Positions 1-7,192 of a stretch of DNA of 25,965 bases are shown here, piece after piece. Numbering within the stretch: position 1 is the first letter of the stretch; every line of letters starts with the position of its first letter. The DNA is from CAZXNF01 sp050741255 (GTDB lineage: Bacteria > Pseudomonadota > Gammaproteobacteria > Burkholderiales > SG8-41), in assembly GCA_050741255.1 (NCBI GenBank), contig JBOIEQ010000056.1:1-25965 (forward strand). Reading direction: 5' to 3'. The position numbers were made by a program, and so were the translations under genes. The notes under the pieces are model-generated. The model did no database searches. It saw only the letters and a program-made list of their open reading frames with translations, and was not told the origin of the DNA.

Positions 1-235
1 TCTCGCCGTAGGTTTCGCAGCCCCTCGACATCGTCGCGCGCTTCTGCGTGCGGATGAGGCCGGAGACGACCGGCATGTCGTAGCCGATGACGTCGTGGAA
101 GAACAGCGCCTTGTCGGATTGGTCGACGAGCGTGGCGATGTGGCGGATGTCGACCGGCTGCTTGAGGTCGACCATTTCGCCCTCGTTGCGAAGACGGTCC
201 AGGAATTGACGGAAGTTTTCCTGAGAGATGTTCAT
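1..235 (-). CDS. UbiD-family prFMN-dependent decarboxylase, N-terminal part (cut by window edge)
   Basis: The first 78 residues are visible, beginning MNISQENFRQFLDRLRNEGE and continuing through a stretch with VDQSDKALFFHDV and MPVVSGLIRTQKRA, which is the N-terminal pattern of UbiD-family decarboxylases. These enzymes use prenylated FMN for reversible decarboxylation of aromatic or alpha,beta-unsaturated acids. The active-site part lies outside the window, so the substrate cannot be judged. The ATG overlaps the ubiX stop codon by four bases (ATGA), so the enzyme is translationally coupled to the protein that makes its cofactor. It is the last visible gene of a minus-strand operon with a CoA ligase, thioesterase, reductase and ABC permease, which favours a catabolic role over ubiquinone synthesis. 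This is inference from context. Confidence 0.85.
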   Translation of the reverse strand, partial: MNISQENFRQFLDRLRNEGEMVDLKQPVDIRHIATLVDQSDKALFFHDVIGYDMPVVSGLIRTQKRATMSRGCETYGE

Positions 236-861
236 TTCTTCGATTTCGCAGTGGGTTTTTTGCCGACGGCGCTGCGCATGCCTTCCCAGCGCGCCACCGT
301 GGGCAGGCGCACGCCGAACAGGTCCAGCACGCGGCCGACGGTATGGTTGACAAGGTCGTCGATGGTCTTCGCGCCGCCGTAGAAAGCCGGCACGGGCGGA
401 AAGATCACGCCGCCCATCAGCGTCACGGCTTCCATGTTGCGGATATGCGCGAGGTTCAACGGCGCTTCGCGCGGCAGTAGCACCAGCCGGCGGCGCTCCT
501 TGAGGATGACGTCGGCGGCGCGGGTGATGAGATTGTCCGAGAAGGCGTGGGCGACTCCCGCCAGCGTCTTCATGGAGCAGGGCGCGATCACCATGCCCTC
601 GGTGATGAAGGAGCCGCTGGCGATGGATGCGCCCACGTCCCGCACCGGATGAACCACGTCGGCCAGTTTTTCCACGTCCTTGCGGGTGAGGCCGTATTCC
701 TGCCAGGTGTTGAGCACGCCGGCTTCCGAGACGATCAGGTGCGACTCCCAGCCGCCGAGCGCGCGCAGGCGCGCGAGAATGCGCAGGCCGTAGATCGAGC
801 CGGTGGCGCCGGTGATGGCGACGATCAGGCGCTTGGGTTCGCGGACGGACGCGGTGCTCAT
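232..861 (-). CDS. ubiX: UbiX-family flavin prenyltransferase
   Basis: A 209-residue protein that should prenylate FMN with dimethylallyl (pyro)phosphate to make prFMN, the cofactor of UbiD enzymes. Family signatures are visible: the flavin-binding GATGSIYG at residues 18-25, SIASGSF at 79-85, MVIAPCSMKTL at 90-100, and the basic KERRRLVLLPREAPL segment near 121-135. The length is close to normal for UbiX; the lysine-rich tail (about 200-209) is a small extension. The ATG at 859-861 overlaps the permease stop by four bases, and its own stop overlaps the ubiD start in the same way. It may be a pathway-dedicated copy rather than the only UbiX in the genome; that cannot be decided here. Confidence 0.93.
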   Translation of the reverse strand: MSTASVREPKRLIVAITGATGSIYGLRILARLRALGGWESHLIVSEAGVLNTWQEYGLTRKDVEKLADVVHPVRDVGASIASGSFITEGMVIAPCSMKTLAGVAHAFSDNLITRAADVILKERRRLVLLPREAPLNLAHIRNMEAVTLMGGVIFPPVPAFYGGAKTIDDLVNHTVGRVLDLFGVRLPTVARWEGMRSAVGKKPTAKSKK

Positions 862-1679
862 GACGTCTCGGCTTCCTTCTTCCAGCGGAAGAGGTGGTTT
901 TCGAGCGGCCGCAGCACGCCCATTTCGAGGATGGCCATCATGGTGATGAGCGTGATCGTCCAGGCGAACACCTGGTCGGTCTGGATCAGGTCGGCCGCCT
1001 GACGCAGCCGGTATCCTACACCGCTGGAGGCGCCCAGCGTCTCCGCGACGAGCGATACGCGCCAGCCGAAACCGAAGGCGAGCCGCGCGCCGGAAAAGAA
1101 GTACGGCATGATTGTCGGCAGGTAGATCTTGACCATCACCTTCAACCGCGACATGCGCAGCACGTGCGCGAGCTCGATGAAGTCGGCGTTGACCGTGCGC
1201 GTGCCCTGCCAGACGTTGGTGATGATGAGCGGCATCGCCGTCATGAACACCACGAAGATGATGGTGGCCTCCGAAATGCCGAACCAGATGATCGCGAAGA
1301 TCGCCCAGATCGCCGAGGACACGGTGTTGAGGATGGGCAGGATGGGTTCGAAGAACTCGCCGAGCTTGCGGTTCGCGCCGAACAGGATGCCGAGCGGCAC
1401 GCCGATCGCGGTGGCGAGCAGGAAGCCGGTGGCGACGCGGCCGAGCGTGATCAGCAGGTTGCGCCAGAGGTCGCCGTTGTTCAGGATCACCATGAAGGCC
1501 CGGAACACGCGCGGCGGTCCGGGCATCACGAAATGCGGCATGCCGAGCGAGAGCAGCCACCAGATGGCGACGATCACGCCGACCAGCGCGAAGCGCTGTC
1601 CGGCGACTCCGAACCATGCCCGCCGCGCGTCGCGGGCGCGGGTCGAGACAGGCGTGGCGTTGTTGGCGAGTTCGCTCAT
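858..1679 (-). CDS. ABC transporter permease, SsuC/TauC/nitrate-taurine type
   Basis: A 273-residue integral membrane protein with about six hydrophobic segments, starting after a short polar N-terminus (VGVIVAIWWLLSLGM). Near residues 165-205 is the cytoplasmic EAA-like loop that contacts the ATPase (AHVLRMSRLKVMVKIYLP followed by GARLAFGFGWRVSLVAE), typical of the TauC/SsuC permease group. The ATG at 1677-1679 is preferred; a TTG one codon upstream is possible and neither has a strong Shine-Dalgarno. No ATP-binding protein or matching periplasmic binding protein is in the window, so they may lie beyond the left edge. Its stop overlaps the ubiX start, which suggests import of the acid handled by the UbiX/UbiD pair (inference). 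Confidence 0.88.
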   Translation of the reverse strand: MSELANNATPVSTRARDARRAWFGVAGQRFALVGVIVAIWWLLSLGMPHFVMPGPPRVFRAFMVILNNGDLWRNLLITLGRVATGFLLATAIGVPLGILFGANRKLGEFFEPILPILNTVSSAIWAIFAIIWFGISEATIIFVVFMTAMPLIITNVWQGTRTVNADFIELAHVLRMSRLKVMVKIYLPTIMPYFFSGARLAFGFGWRVSLVAETLGASSGVGYRLRQAADLIQTDQVFAWTITLITMMAILEMGVLRPLENHLFRWKKEAETS

Positions 1680-1703
1680 CAATAATCCGGACTAAATCTT
1701 TGT

Positions 1704-1778
1704 CGCAGAGGCGCAGAGACGCAGAGGCCGCGGAGAAAAAAAATCATGATCTTCTCTGCGCTCTCTGCGTCTCTGCGG
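1704..1778. repeat. Iterated-octamer inverted repeat (element 1)
   Basis: The left arm holds CGCAGAGG (1704), CGCAGAGA (1712) and CGCAGAGG (1720) in strict 8-base register, followed by a degenerate fourth unit. The right arm (1752-1778) carries inverted copies. Bases 1711-1737 pair with 1752-1778 over 27 positions with four mismatches, around a 14-base A-rich loop. It starts 12 bases past the thioesterase stop and ends about 25 bases before the permease ATG. It may act as an intra-operon attenuator, an mRNA-stabilising hairpin, or a partial terminator splitting the operon. Confidence 0.85.
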
Positions 1779-1789
1779 CTCATTCTGCC

Positions 1790-2209
1790 TTAGACCTTAG
1801 GCGGCGCGGTGAAGTAGGTCCCGCGCCCACTCGCCACCAGCACGCCGTCCTTGTCGTAAATGTAGGCCTCGGCGGTCGAGTACTGGCCGCCCATGCGCAC
1901 GACCTTCGCCTTGGCGGTGAGGTCGCCGGGCATCGCGGCCTTGTGATAGTCGACGCGGATGTCGATGGTCGGCACCGGTGCGCCCAGGCGCGCGGCGATG
2001 GCGTAGTCCGCCGCCACGTCCACGATCGCGGCGAGGATGCCGCCGTGCGTGTAGCGCCGCTCCGGATTGACGACCCACTCCTCGCGCCATTGCGCGCGCA
2101 GTTCGATGCCGTCGGCGCCCGTGGACAGCACGGTGAAGTTGAGCCACTGGTTGAAGGGGCCGCGGGAGATCAGCTTCTGCAGTTGTTCGAGGGTGGCCGG
2201 TTCAGCCAT
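1790..2209 (-). CDS. PaaI-family hotdog-fold acyl-CoA thioesterase
   Basis: A 139-residue single hotdog-domain protein, the usual length for PaaI-type thioesterases, which hydrolyse (hydroxy)aryl- or acyl-CoA thioesters. The signature is RRYTHGGILAAIVDVAADYA (residues 51-70), with the HGG turn at 55-57 and an acidic residue at D64 in the central helix. The C-terminal half has the strand pattern DIRVDYHKAAMPGDLTAKAKVVRMG. The ATG at 2207-2209 has a good AGGAG upstream. It overlaps the end of the CoA ligase gene by eight bases, so the two are surely cotranscribed. It may recycle CoA from stalled intermediates or release the pathway product; substrate unknown. Confidence 0.88.
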   Translation of the reverse strand: MAEPATLEQLQKLISRGPFNQWLNFTVLSTGADGIELRAQWREEWVVNPERRYTHGGILAAIVDVAADYAIAARLGAPVPTIDIRVDYHKAAMPGDLTAKAKVVRMGGQYSTAEAYIYDKDGVLVASGRGTYFTAPPKV

Positions 2210-3755
2210 GGGAGGCTCCTTGCGGGGTGTTGTTGTAGAGGTTCGCGGCGACGCCGGCGCGCAACTGCTTGACGTCCACCTTGTTGGTGCCGCCGAGCGG
2301 GATGCGGTCGAGGATGAAGACGCGCCGCGGGTGCATGAAGGCCGGGCCGTGGGCGAGCGCGTGGGCCTTCAGCTCGTCTTCGCTCGTCTGGGCACCCGCC
2401 TTGAGCGTGACGAAGGCGTACGGCACCTGGCCCTTCAATTCATGCGCGAAGGGCAGCACGACGGCCTGGTTGACCGCGGGATGCCGCTCCAGCAGCGACT
2501 CGACTTCGACCGGGAAGATGTTCTCGCCGCCGCAGACGAACATGTCGTCGGTGCGGCCGACGAAGGTGTAGAAACCCTCCGCGTCGCGCTTGAGGATGTC
2601 GCCGGTGTAGTACCAGCCGTCCCTGATCCGCTTGGCGGTTTCCGCCGGCAGGTTGTGATAGCCGAGCAGGATGCCGGGATTGCGAGTGATGAATTCGCCT
2701 TCGTTCTCCGTCGGGCCGCCGACCAGCTTCACGTCGACGCCCGGCGCAGGATAGCCGACGGAGCCGAGCGGGCGTGGTTTGCTGTCGGGGTGCGGCCCCA
2801 GCGGCAGCGGTCCGCCTTCGGTGATGCCGTAGTTGACGAGGATTTCCGCGCCCGGGAACGCCGCCTGCATGTCGGCCAACAGCGCGGGCGAAGCGGGTGC
2901 CGAGCCCATCATGACGGTGCGCACAGAAGACGTATCGGTTGCGGCGAGTGCGGCCTTCTGCGCGAGCAGCATCGCCATCATCGTCGGCACGCCGGAGATC
3001 ACGGTGCAGCCTTCGGACCCAACAGCCGCCAGATAACGTCCGACGTCGAACTGCGGGAGCAACACGATCTTCGCGCCGCCGGTGAAGCCCTGCTTGATCG
3101 CGTTCAACGCATTCTTGTGGTACAGCGGCGCCGCCACCAGCAGCGCGTCCTTTGCCGTGGTGCGCCGGTTCCAGGCGATCAGCCGCCGGCTCCAGTTCTG
3201 GCCGTAATGCGAGAGCAGCACGCCCTTGGGACGGCCGGTCGAGCCGGAGGTGTAGGGCTGGATGGCGACCGTATCGGGCGCCGGTTCGATGGCCTCGAAG
3301 GGGCCGGGGTCACAGAAGGCGTCGAAGCCGCGGCCGAATTCGATTATTTGCATCCCGGCCGGCAGCAGCTTGCCGAGCCCCGGGCCGACGAAGGCGAGCC
3401 GGACGCCGGCATCGCGGACGATGTAGGCCACGGCCTCGGGAGGCAGCTTGATGTTGATCGGCACCGGCACCACACCCGCGCGCATCGCGCCCAGCAGCGT
3501 GGCGACGAACTCCCAGCGGTTGAGCGAGAGGATCGCGACGCGATCGCCCGCGTGCACCCCCGCCAGACGCAAGCCGCGCGCGACGCCGTCGCAGTGGGCG
3601 TCGAGCGTACGGCAGCTCAGTGTGCGGCGTTGGGGCTCTGCCCCGTCGCCCAGATCGACGACGGCGATCGCTTCGCTCGTGCGGTCAGCGAAGGGGTTGC
3701 CGAGGTTGCCCGGGTAGCCGCGTGGCTCCGGGCATGTGAGTGTGAGGGCCGACAT
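2202..3755 (-). CDS. AMP-forming acyl/aryl-CoA ligase (class I adenylate-forming enzyme)
   Basis: A 517-residue ANL-superfamily enzyme that should activate a carboxylic acid as acyl-AMP and transfer it to CoA. All core motifs are present: the P-loop YTSGSTGRPKG at 168-178, NYGITEG at 308-314, YTGD at 383-386, the hinge region GRTDDMFVCGGENI at 400-413, and the C-terminal catalytic lysine in GGTNKVDV (K492). The length is normal. The ATG at 3753-3755 lies 14 bases after the reductase stop; its Shine-Dalgarno is weak. The family is too broad to name the substrate, but the UbiD/UbiX neighbours point to an aromatic or unsaturated acid (inference). Confidence 0.92.
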   Translation of the reverse strand: MSALTLTCPEPRGYPGNLGNPFADRTSEAIAVVDLGDGAEPQRRTLSCRTLDAHCDGVARGLRLAGVHAGDRVAILSLNRWEFVATLLGAMRAGVVPVPINIKLPPEAVAYIVRDAGVRLAFVGPGLGKLLPAGMQIIEFGRGFDAFCDPGPFEAIEPAPDTVAIQPYTSGSTGRPKGVLLSHYGQNWSRRLIAWNRRTTAKDALLVAAPLYHKNALNAIKQGFTGGAKIVLLPQFDVGRYLAAVGSEGCTVISGVPTMMAMLLAQKAALAATDTSSVRTVMMGSAPASPALLADMQAAFPGAEILVNYGITEGGPLPLGPHPDSKPRPLGSVGYPAPGVDVKLVGGPTENEGEFITRNPGILLGYHNLPAETAKRIRDGWYYTGDILKRDAEGFYTFVGRTDDMFVCGGENIFPVEVESLLERHPAVNQAVVLPFAHELKGQVPYAFVTLKAGAQTSEDELKAHALAHGPAFMHPRRVFILDRIPLGGTNKVDVKQLRAGVAANLYNNTPQGASHG

Positions 3756-3769
3756 CAGGTACGTACTAC

Positions 3770-4774
3770 TCAGGGCTTGACGATCACCTTGCCGAACACT
3801 TCGCGGTTCTCGATCAGCTTTAGGCCTTCGCCGGCCTTTTCCAGCGGCAGTACTTCATCGATGACCGGCTTCATGGCGCCGGTCTGGATGAGGTCCATCA
3901 GCGCTTTCAGGTTTTCGTCGTAGAAGCTGTTGGAGCCCATGATCTGCAGTTCGAAGCTCCACACATAGCGCAGGTCTTCCTTGGGGTCGTAGCCGGCGGT
4001 CGCGCCGCAGACGAGGATCTTGCCGCCGCGTTTCACGCAACGCAGCGTCGGGCCCCAGGTGTCGCCGCCGGTGAAATTGATCACCACGTCCACGCCGCCC
4101 TCGTAGTTGCGGCGCTGCGGCTTGCCGTACTTCTCCACCGCCCACTTCGAGAAGTCCGTTTCCTTGTAGTTGATGACGTGGTCGGCGCCGAGGTCCTTCA
4201 GGCGCTGGATCTTGTCCGCGCTGGACGCGCAGGCGATGACTTCCGCGCCGCGCAGTTTGGCGAGCAGCACGCAGCCGGTACCGACCCCACCGCTGGCCCC
4301 CAGCACTAGCACCTTGTCACCCTTCTTGATGGTGTCGTGGGTGACGATCATGCGATGCGCCGTGCCGTAGGCGACGGGGAGCGACGCGGCTTCCTCGAAC
4401 GTCACTTTCTCCGGCATGGCGATCAGCTGGTCGGCGGCGACGAGGCACTTCTCAGCGAGCCCACCGTGCATCATTTCGCCCATCAGGCCCTTTTTCTTGT
4501 TGAGCGGGTTCACCAGCACGCGGTCGCCCGGCTTCCAGCCGGTGACGCCGTCGCCGATCTCCAGGATCTCGCCGGCGAGATCGAGGCCGATGATCATGGG
4601 GAAGGGCACCTTGATGCCCGGCATGCCGCGCACGGTGAAGACGTCGTGGTAATTGAACGAGGTCGCGCGCACGCGGATCACGACGTGGCCGGACTCGACT
4701 TTGGGATCCGGGAAGTCGGACACCAGTTCCAGGTCGGCGATCTGGCCATGCTGCTTGAGGACTACGGCTCTCAC
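3770..4774 (-). CDS. Zinc-independent medium-chain dehydrogenase/reductase (quinone oxidoreductase-like)
   Basis: A 334-residue MDR-superfamily enzyme. The N-terminal GroES-like domain shows SFNYHDVFTVRG (39-50) and IGLDLAGEILEIGDGV (62-77), followed by a Rossmann domain with LGASGGVGTG at 158-167 that binds NAD(P)H. The catalytic and structural zinc cysteines of alcohol dehydrogenases are not apparent, which places it with quinone oxidoreductase or enoyl-reductase branches. The start is GTG at 4772-4774 with GGAG seven bases upstream. It lies directly after the GntR regulator and before the CoA ligase in one transcript direction. A role reducing an enone or enoyl-CoA in the pathway is plausible but unproven. 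Confidence 0.88.
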   Translation of the reverse strand: MRAVVLKQHGQIADLELVSDFPDPKVESGHVVIRVRATSFNYHDVFTVRGMPGIKVPFPMIIGLDLAGEILEIGDGVTGWKPGDRVLVNPLNKKKGLMGEMMHGGLAEKCLVAADQLIAMPEKVTFEEAASLPVAYGTAHRMIVTHDTIKKGDKVLVLGASGGVGTGCVLLAKLRGAEVIACASSADKIQRLKDLGADHVINYKETDFSKWAVEKYGKPQRRNYEGGVDVVINFTGGDTWGPTLRCVKRGGKILVCGATAGYDPKEDLRYVWSFELQIMGSNSFYDENLKALMDLIQTGAMKPVIDEVLPLEKAGEGLKLIENREVFGKVIVKP

Positions 4775-4807
4775 GGGGTTCTCCGGGTGATCAAGGGTTA
4801 ATCGGGG

Positions 4808-5521
4808 TCAATCGGCGCCGAGCGCCAGGTTCATGACGGCGGCGCTGGCCATGACGGCCGACAGCACCATCGCGCGCGCGGCTTCGATCTGCTCGCGGCA
4901 GATGCGTTCGGCGGACTCGCCGTCGCGGCGCGAGAGGGCTTTCACCAGCGCGCGGTGCTCGTGCTGCATTTCGTTCGTGCGGTTGCGCGAGCCGAGTCCG
5001 AGGTGCAGCAGGCGCGTCATCTCGTCGAGCAACTGGTCGATCATCGCGGCCAGCCGCGGGTTGCCGGTGGCGTCCGCGATGGCGATGTGGAAGGCCTTGT
5101 TCGCATCGAGAAAACGCGCGGTGCTTTTCGCGTCGCCGGGCTGGTAGCCGGTGGCGCAGGCCTCATCGAGGGCGCGCAGGCGCTGGGTTTCGATCCGGCC
5201 GGCGGCCATGCGCGCGGCGTGCGGCTCCAGCATCAGCCGCAGTTCGAAGATGTCGTGGATGTGCTTCAGCGTGACCGGCGCGACCACGTAGCCGCGGCGC
5301 GGCACCGCGCGCACCAGCCCGTCATGCGTGAGCCGCGACAAGGCTGCGCGCACCGGCGCCTTGCCGAGCTTGAACTGCACGCACAGCGCGTTTTCCGAAA
5401 TCTCGGTGCCGGGGGCGATCGCGCAGGTGATGACCTCGTGCTTGATCCGCTCGTAGGCGCGCTGCGAGAGCAGCGGGATGGGTTTGCCGGGCGCGCGGGA
5501 CCGGGCGAGCGTGAGTTGCAT
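4808..5521 (-). CDS. GntR-family transcriptional regulator, FCD subfamily
   Basis: A 237-residue regulator. Residues 17-81 form the GntR winged helix (QRAYERIKHEVITCAIAPGT, then LCVQFKLGKAPVRAALSRL and a GLVRAVPRRGYVV wing). Residues from about 88 form the helical FCD effector domain. FCD domains often bind a metal through an Asp and three His; here H145 and H189 (HEHRAL) are at expected places, but the Asp four residues before H145 is Asn141, a modest departure. It is the first gene of the seven-gene minus-strand set and 33 bases from the reductase start, so it probably controls this catabolic operon in response to substrate or a CoA intermediate. Confidence 0.9.
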   Translation of the reverse strand: MQLTLARSRAPGKPIPLLSQRAYERIKHEVITCAIAPGTEISENALCVQFKLGKAPVRAALSRLTHDGLVRAVPRRGYVVAPVTLKHIHDIFELRLMLEPHAARMAAGRIETQRLRALDEACATGYQPGDAKSTARFLDANKAFHIAIADATGNPRLAAMIDQLLDEMTRLLHLGLGSRNRTNEMQHEHRALVKALSRRDGESAERICREQIEAARAMVLSAVMASAAVMNLALGAD

Positions 5522-5581
5522 GAAAGGCGAACCGGGGACGTTGCAGTGCAGCAGGGAAGCGCCATGCTAGGGGGCGCCTCC

Positions 5582-5591
5582 TGACATGTCA
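5582..5591. promoter_or_regulatory. Perfect 10-base palindrome upstream of the GntR gene
   Basis: TGACATGTCA lies 61 bases upstream of the regulator ATG in the only sizeable spacer before the operon. It is a candidate autoregulatory operator. A second dyad next to it (CGCCGC, five-base loop, GCGGCG at 5595-5611) lies 15 bases past the stop of the upstream gene and could instead end that transcript, though no T-run follows it. Confidence 0.3.
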
Positions 5592-5626
5592 ACGCGCCGC
5601 GTGAAGCGGCGTGCGTGAACGCGGAC

Positions 5627-5983
5627 TCAGGAAATCCTGGGCGGCGGCGCGAAGCCGACCTTGCGGGTGACGATCTCGTTGATGATGTAGAGCATCAACA
5701 GGTCTTCCACGATGTCGAGAGGGAAGCCCTTGCGCGTTTCGCGGTCCGAGACGATGAGGCCCTTGAGGTAGAGGCCGCAGACGTCGGTGCCCCACAGTGA
5801 CGCGAGCTTGCGGCAGATATGCGGGAACGACTGTTCGAGTGCGCACTCGGGCTTGCCATCGGTCGGCGGCGGCGGCGCGCGCATGCCCGCCGGATCCCAG
5901 CGATCATGCTGCAATCGTTTGTCCGACTGCTGCTTTTGCGCGGATTCGAATTCGTCGTCTGAGAAGATCTTGGGCAGTTCCAA
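5627..5983 (-). CDS. Conserved-looking protein of unknown function
   Basis: A 118-residue soluble protein that I do not recognise. The N-terminal 40 residues are charged and proline-rich (MELPKIFSDDEFESAQKQQ, later APPPPTDG), suggesting a flexible region. The C-terminal two thirds look folded: FPHICRKLASLWGTDVC, then a segment with LYLKGLIVSDRETRKGFPLD and a hydrophobic helix VEDLLMLYIINEIV. There is no signal peptide or membrane segment. The start is a TTG (5981-5983) with AGGA about eight bases upstream; the next ATG is only at residue 34, so TTG fits better. Codon use matches its neighbours. It is in the same orientation as the GntR gene but separated by 105 bases. Confidence 0.65.
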   Translation of the reverse strand: MELPKIFSDDEFESAQKQQSDKRLQHDRWDPAGMRAPPPPTDGKPECALEQSFPHICRKLASLWGTDVCGLYLKGLIVSDRETRKGFPLDIVEDLLMLYIINEIVTRKVGFAPPPRIS

Positions 5984-6093
5984 GTCCGTGATCCTGTTCG
6001 ATAAACCGTCTATGCGGCTTGCCCGGTGCGGCAGGGCTTATTGTCCGCCGGAGGAGGGGGGCGGCTCAAGCCCCGGGCGACCGCACACCCGCC

Positions 6094-6112
6094 CCGACAG
6101 GCCTCCTGTCGG
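6094..6112. other. Perfect 8-bp inverted repeat in a gene-free spacer
   Basis: CCGACAGG and CCTGTCGG flank a three-base loop in the 218-base spacer 5984-6201. There is no T-run on either strand, so an intrinsic terminator is not supported; a stem-loop or protein-binding site is possible. The rest of the spacer is very G-rich and shows no convincing gene. Confidence 0.3.
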
Positions 6113-6201
6113 TTGGTGACGGCGATCTTGCGTGTGGGGGGCAGGAGGAGGACGGAAGCGGCCGGACGGGAGGGCGCCTCGCCAGGGAGGGCAAGGCCCG
6201 C

Positions 6202-6372
6202 CTAGCGGAAGAAAATCACGATGGGGAATACCGCCACCGCCAGCACCAGCACCAGCCATTCCAGGTTGTGGCGTTTGAGCCAGCCGGTGAAATGCAGCAC
6301 CATGATGATGGTCGCGACGACGTAAAAAGCGTAAAAAATCAAGCGCGCCCCCGGGAAGTGGAATTTTCGCAC
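6202..6372 (-). CDS. Small membrane protein, two predicted transmembrane segments
   Basis: A 56-residue frame from a GTG at 6370-6372. The predicted protein starts MRKFHFPGARL, then has two hydrophobic stretches (about residues 11-28 and 39-54) joined by a short polar loop TGWLKRHNLEW, and ends IVIFFR. The hairpin topology, with basic residues in the N-terminus and loop, is what a real small inner-membrane protein looks like, and the protein is strikingly rich in F, V, I and L for this GC-rich DNA. No clear ribosome-binding site precedes the GTG; the frame stays open upstream to an ATG at 6453, but that extension is polar and proline-rich. Function unknown. It is divergent from the glycerophosphodiesterase gene. 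Confidence 0.45.
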   Translation of the reverse strand: MRKFHFPGARLIFYAFYVVATIIMVLHFTGWLKRHNLEWLVLVLAVAVFPIVIFFR

Positions 6373-6451
6373 GTATGATACCGGAATTAAGTGGCGAAAC
6401 CAGACGGGGTCGGGGGTGGTGGCGGACCGCCTGCCGGGGGAGGGGGTAACC

Positions 6452-7108
6452 ATGCTGGTTCTGGCGCACCGCGGCTACCACGCCCGGCACCCGGAAAATA
6501 CCCTTGAGGCGTTCGCCGCGGCGGCGCGCGAGGGGGTCGATGGCATCGAAACCGACGTGCGGCTGGCCGCGGACGGCACCCCTCTTCTGGTCCACGACCG
6601 GGTGACGCCCCAGGGGCGGGCGGTGTCCGCGCTAACCCGGGAGGCACTGGCGCGCGATTTCGGCCACGCGGTGCCGCGGCTGGACGAGGCGCTGGACGCG
6701 CAGCCGGGCTTGCTGTGGAACGTCGAGATCAAGCACCCCGAGGCGGTGCGCGCGACGGTCGCCGTGCTGGCGCCGCTCGTGGCCCGGCGCCGCCTGCTGG
6801 TCACGTCCTTCCGTCACGACGTAGTGGCGGCCGTGGCCGCCGCGCTGCCCGGGCTGGATTGCGGCCTGCTGTGCGCGCACCGACCCTTGAACCTCGCCAC
6901 CGTGACACAGGGCGCAGCGCCGAACGTCCGCACGCTGGTGTGGGACTACAACATCCTGGATCCTCTGCTGGCTGCCGAAGCGCGCGAACGCGGCTGGCGC
7001 ACCGCGGTCTATGGCGCGGTCACCGAGGACGAGCACCGGGCCTGCGCGGAGATCGGGCTCGATGCGCTGATTACGGATTATCCTGAGCGGGTACGCTTCA
7101 CCGCCTGA
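6452..7108 (+). CDS. Glycerophosphodiester phosphodiesterase (GDPD family)
   Basis: A 218-residue cytoplasmic-type GDPD, with no signal peptide, that should hydrolyse glycerophosphodiesters to glycerol 3-phosphate and an alcohol. The family signature is at the N-terminus: LAHRGYHARHPENTLEAF (residues 4-21), then GIETDVRLAADGTPLLVHD, giving the catalytic His residues and the metal-binding Glu/Asp pair. The later E-IKHPE segment and the DALITDYPE C-terminus also fit. The ATG at 6452 is chosen because a strong purine-rich site (AGGGGG) precedes it and the HRG motif then falls at the usual place. It is followed by glpK on the same strand, making a glycerol-phosphate salvage pair. Confidence 0.92.
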   Translation: MLVLAHRGYHARHPENTLEAFAAAAREGVDGIETDVRLAADGTPLLVHDRVTPQGRAVSALTREALARDFGHAVPRLDEALDAQPGLLWNVEIKHPEAVRATVAVLAPLVARRRLLVTSFRHDVVAAVAAALPGLDCGLLCAHRPLNLATVTQGAAPNVRTLVWDYNILDPLLAAEARERGWRTAVYGAVTEDEHRACAEIGLDALITDYPERVRFTA

Positions 7109-7120
7109 ATCTGGTCAATG

Positions 7121-7192
7121 GGAAATAGGAAATAGCGAATCGGAAATCGGAAATTGTTGGACCTCCCACTACCCATTCTCCATTCCCCATGC
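7121..7192. repeat. Iterated-heptamer inverted repeat (element 3), reaching into the glpK start codon
   Basis: Five 7-base units run in register from 7121 to 7155 (GGAAATA, GGAAATA, GCGAATC, GGAAATC, GGAAATT). After a nine-base gap, four units with the opposite sense follow from 7165 (CCCACTA, CCCATTC, TCCATTC, CCCATGC). The arms are imperfectly complementary. The last unit contains the glpK ATG. The element fills almost the whole spacer between the phosphodiesterase and glycerol kinase genes. Confidence 0.8.

Noticed and set aside
2067..3923. A 618-codon plus-strand frame opposite the CoA ligase
   Set aside because: No recognisable domain, biased shadow composition, and complete overlap with a gene carrying all ANL motifs.
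6019..6378. A 119-codon plus-strand frame in the spacer before the phosphodiesterase
   Set aside because: Composition is that of random GC-rich sequence and it covers the small membrane protein antisense, which has a far more protein-like hydrophobic pattern.
7121..7192. The iterated units as a CRISPR array
   Set aside because: Units are 7-8 bases without spacers and the second half is inverted, unlike CRISPR repeats; the same applies to the other two elements. No cas genes are present.
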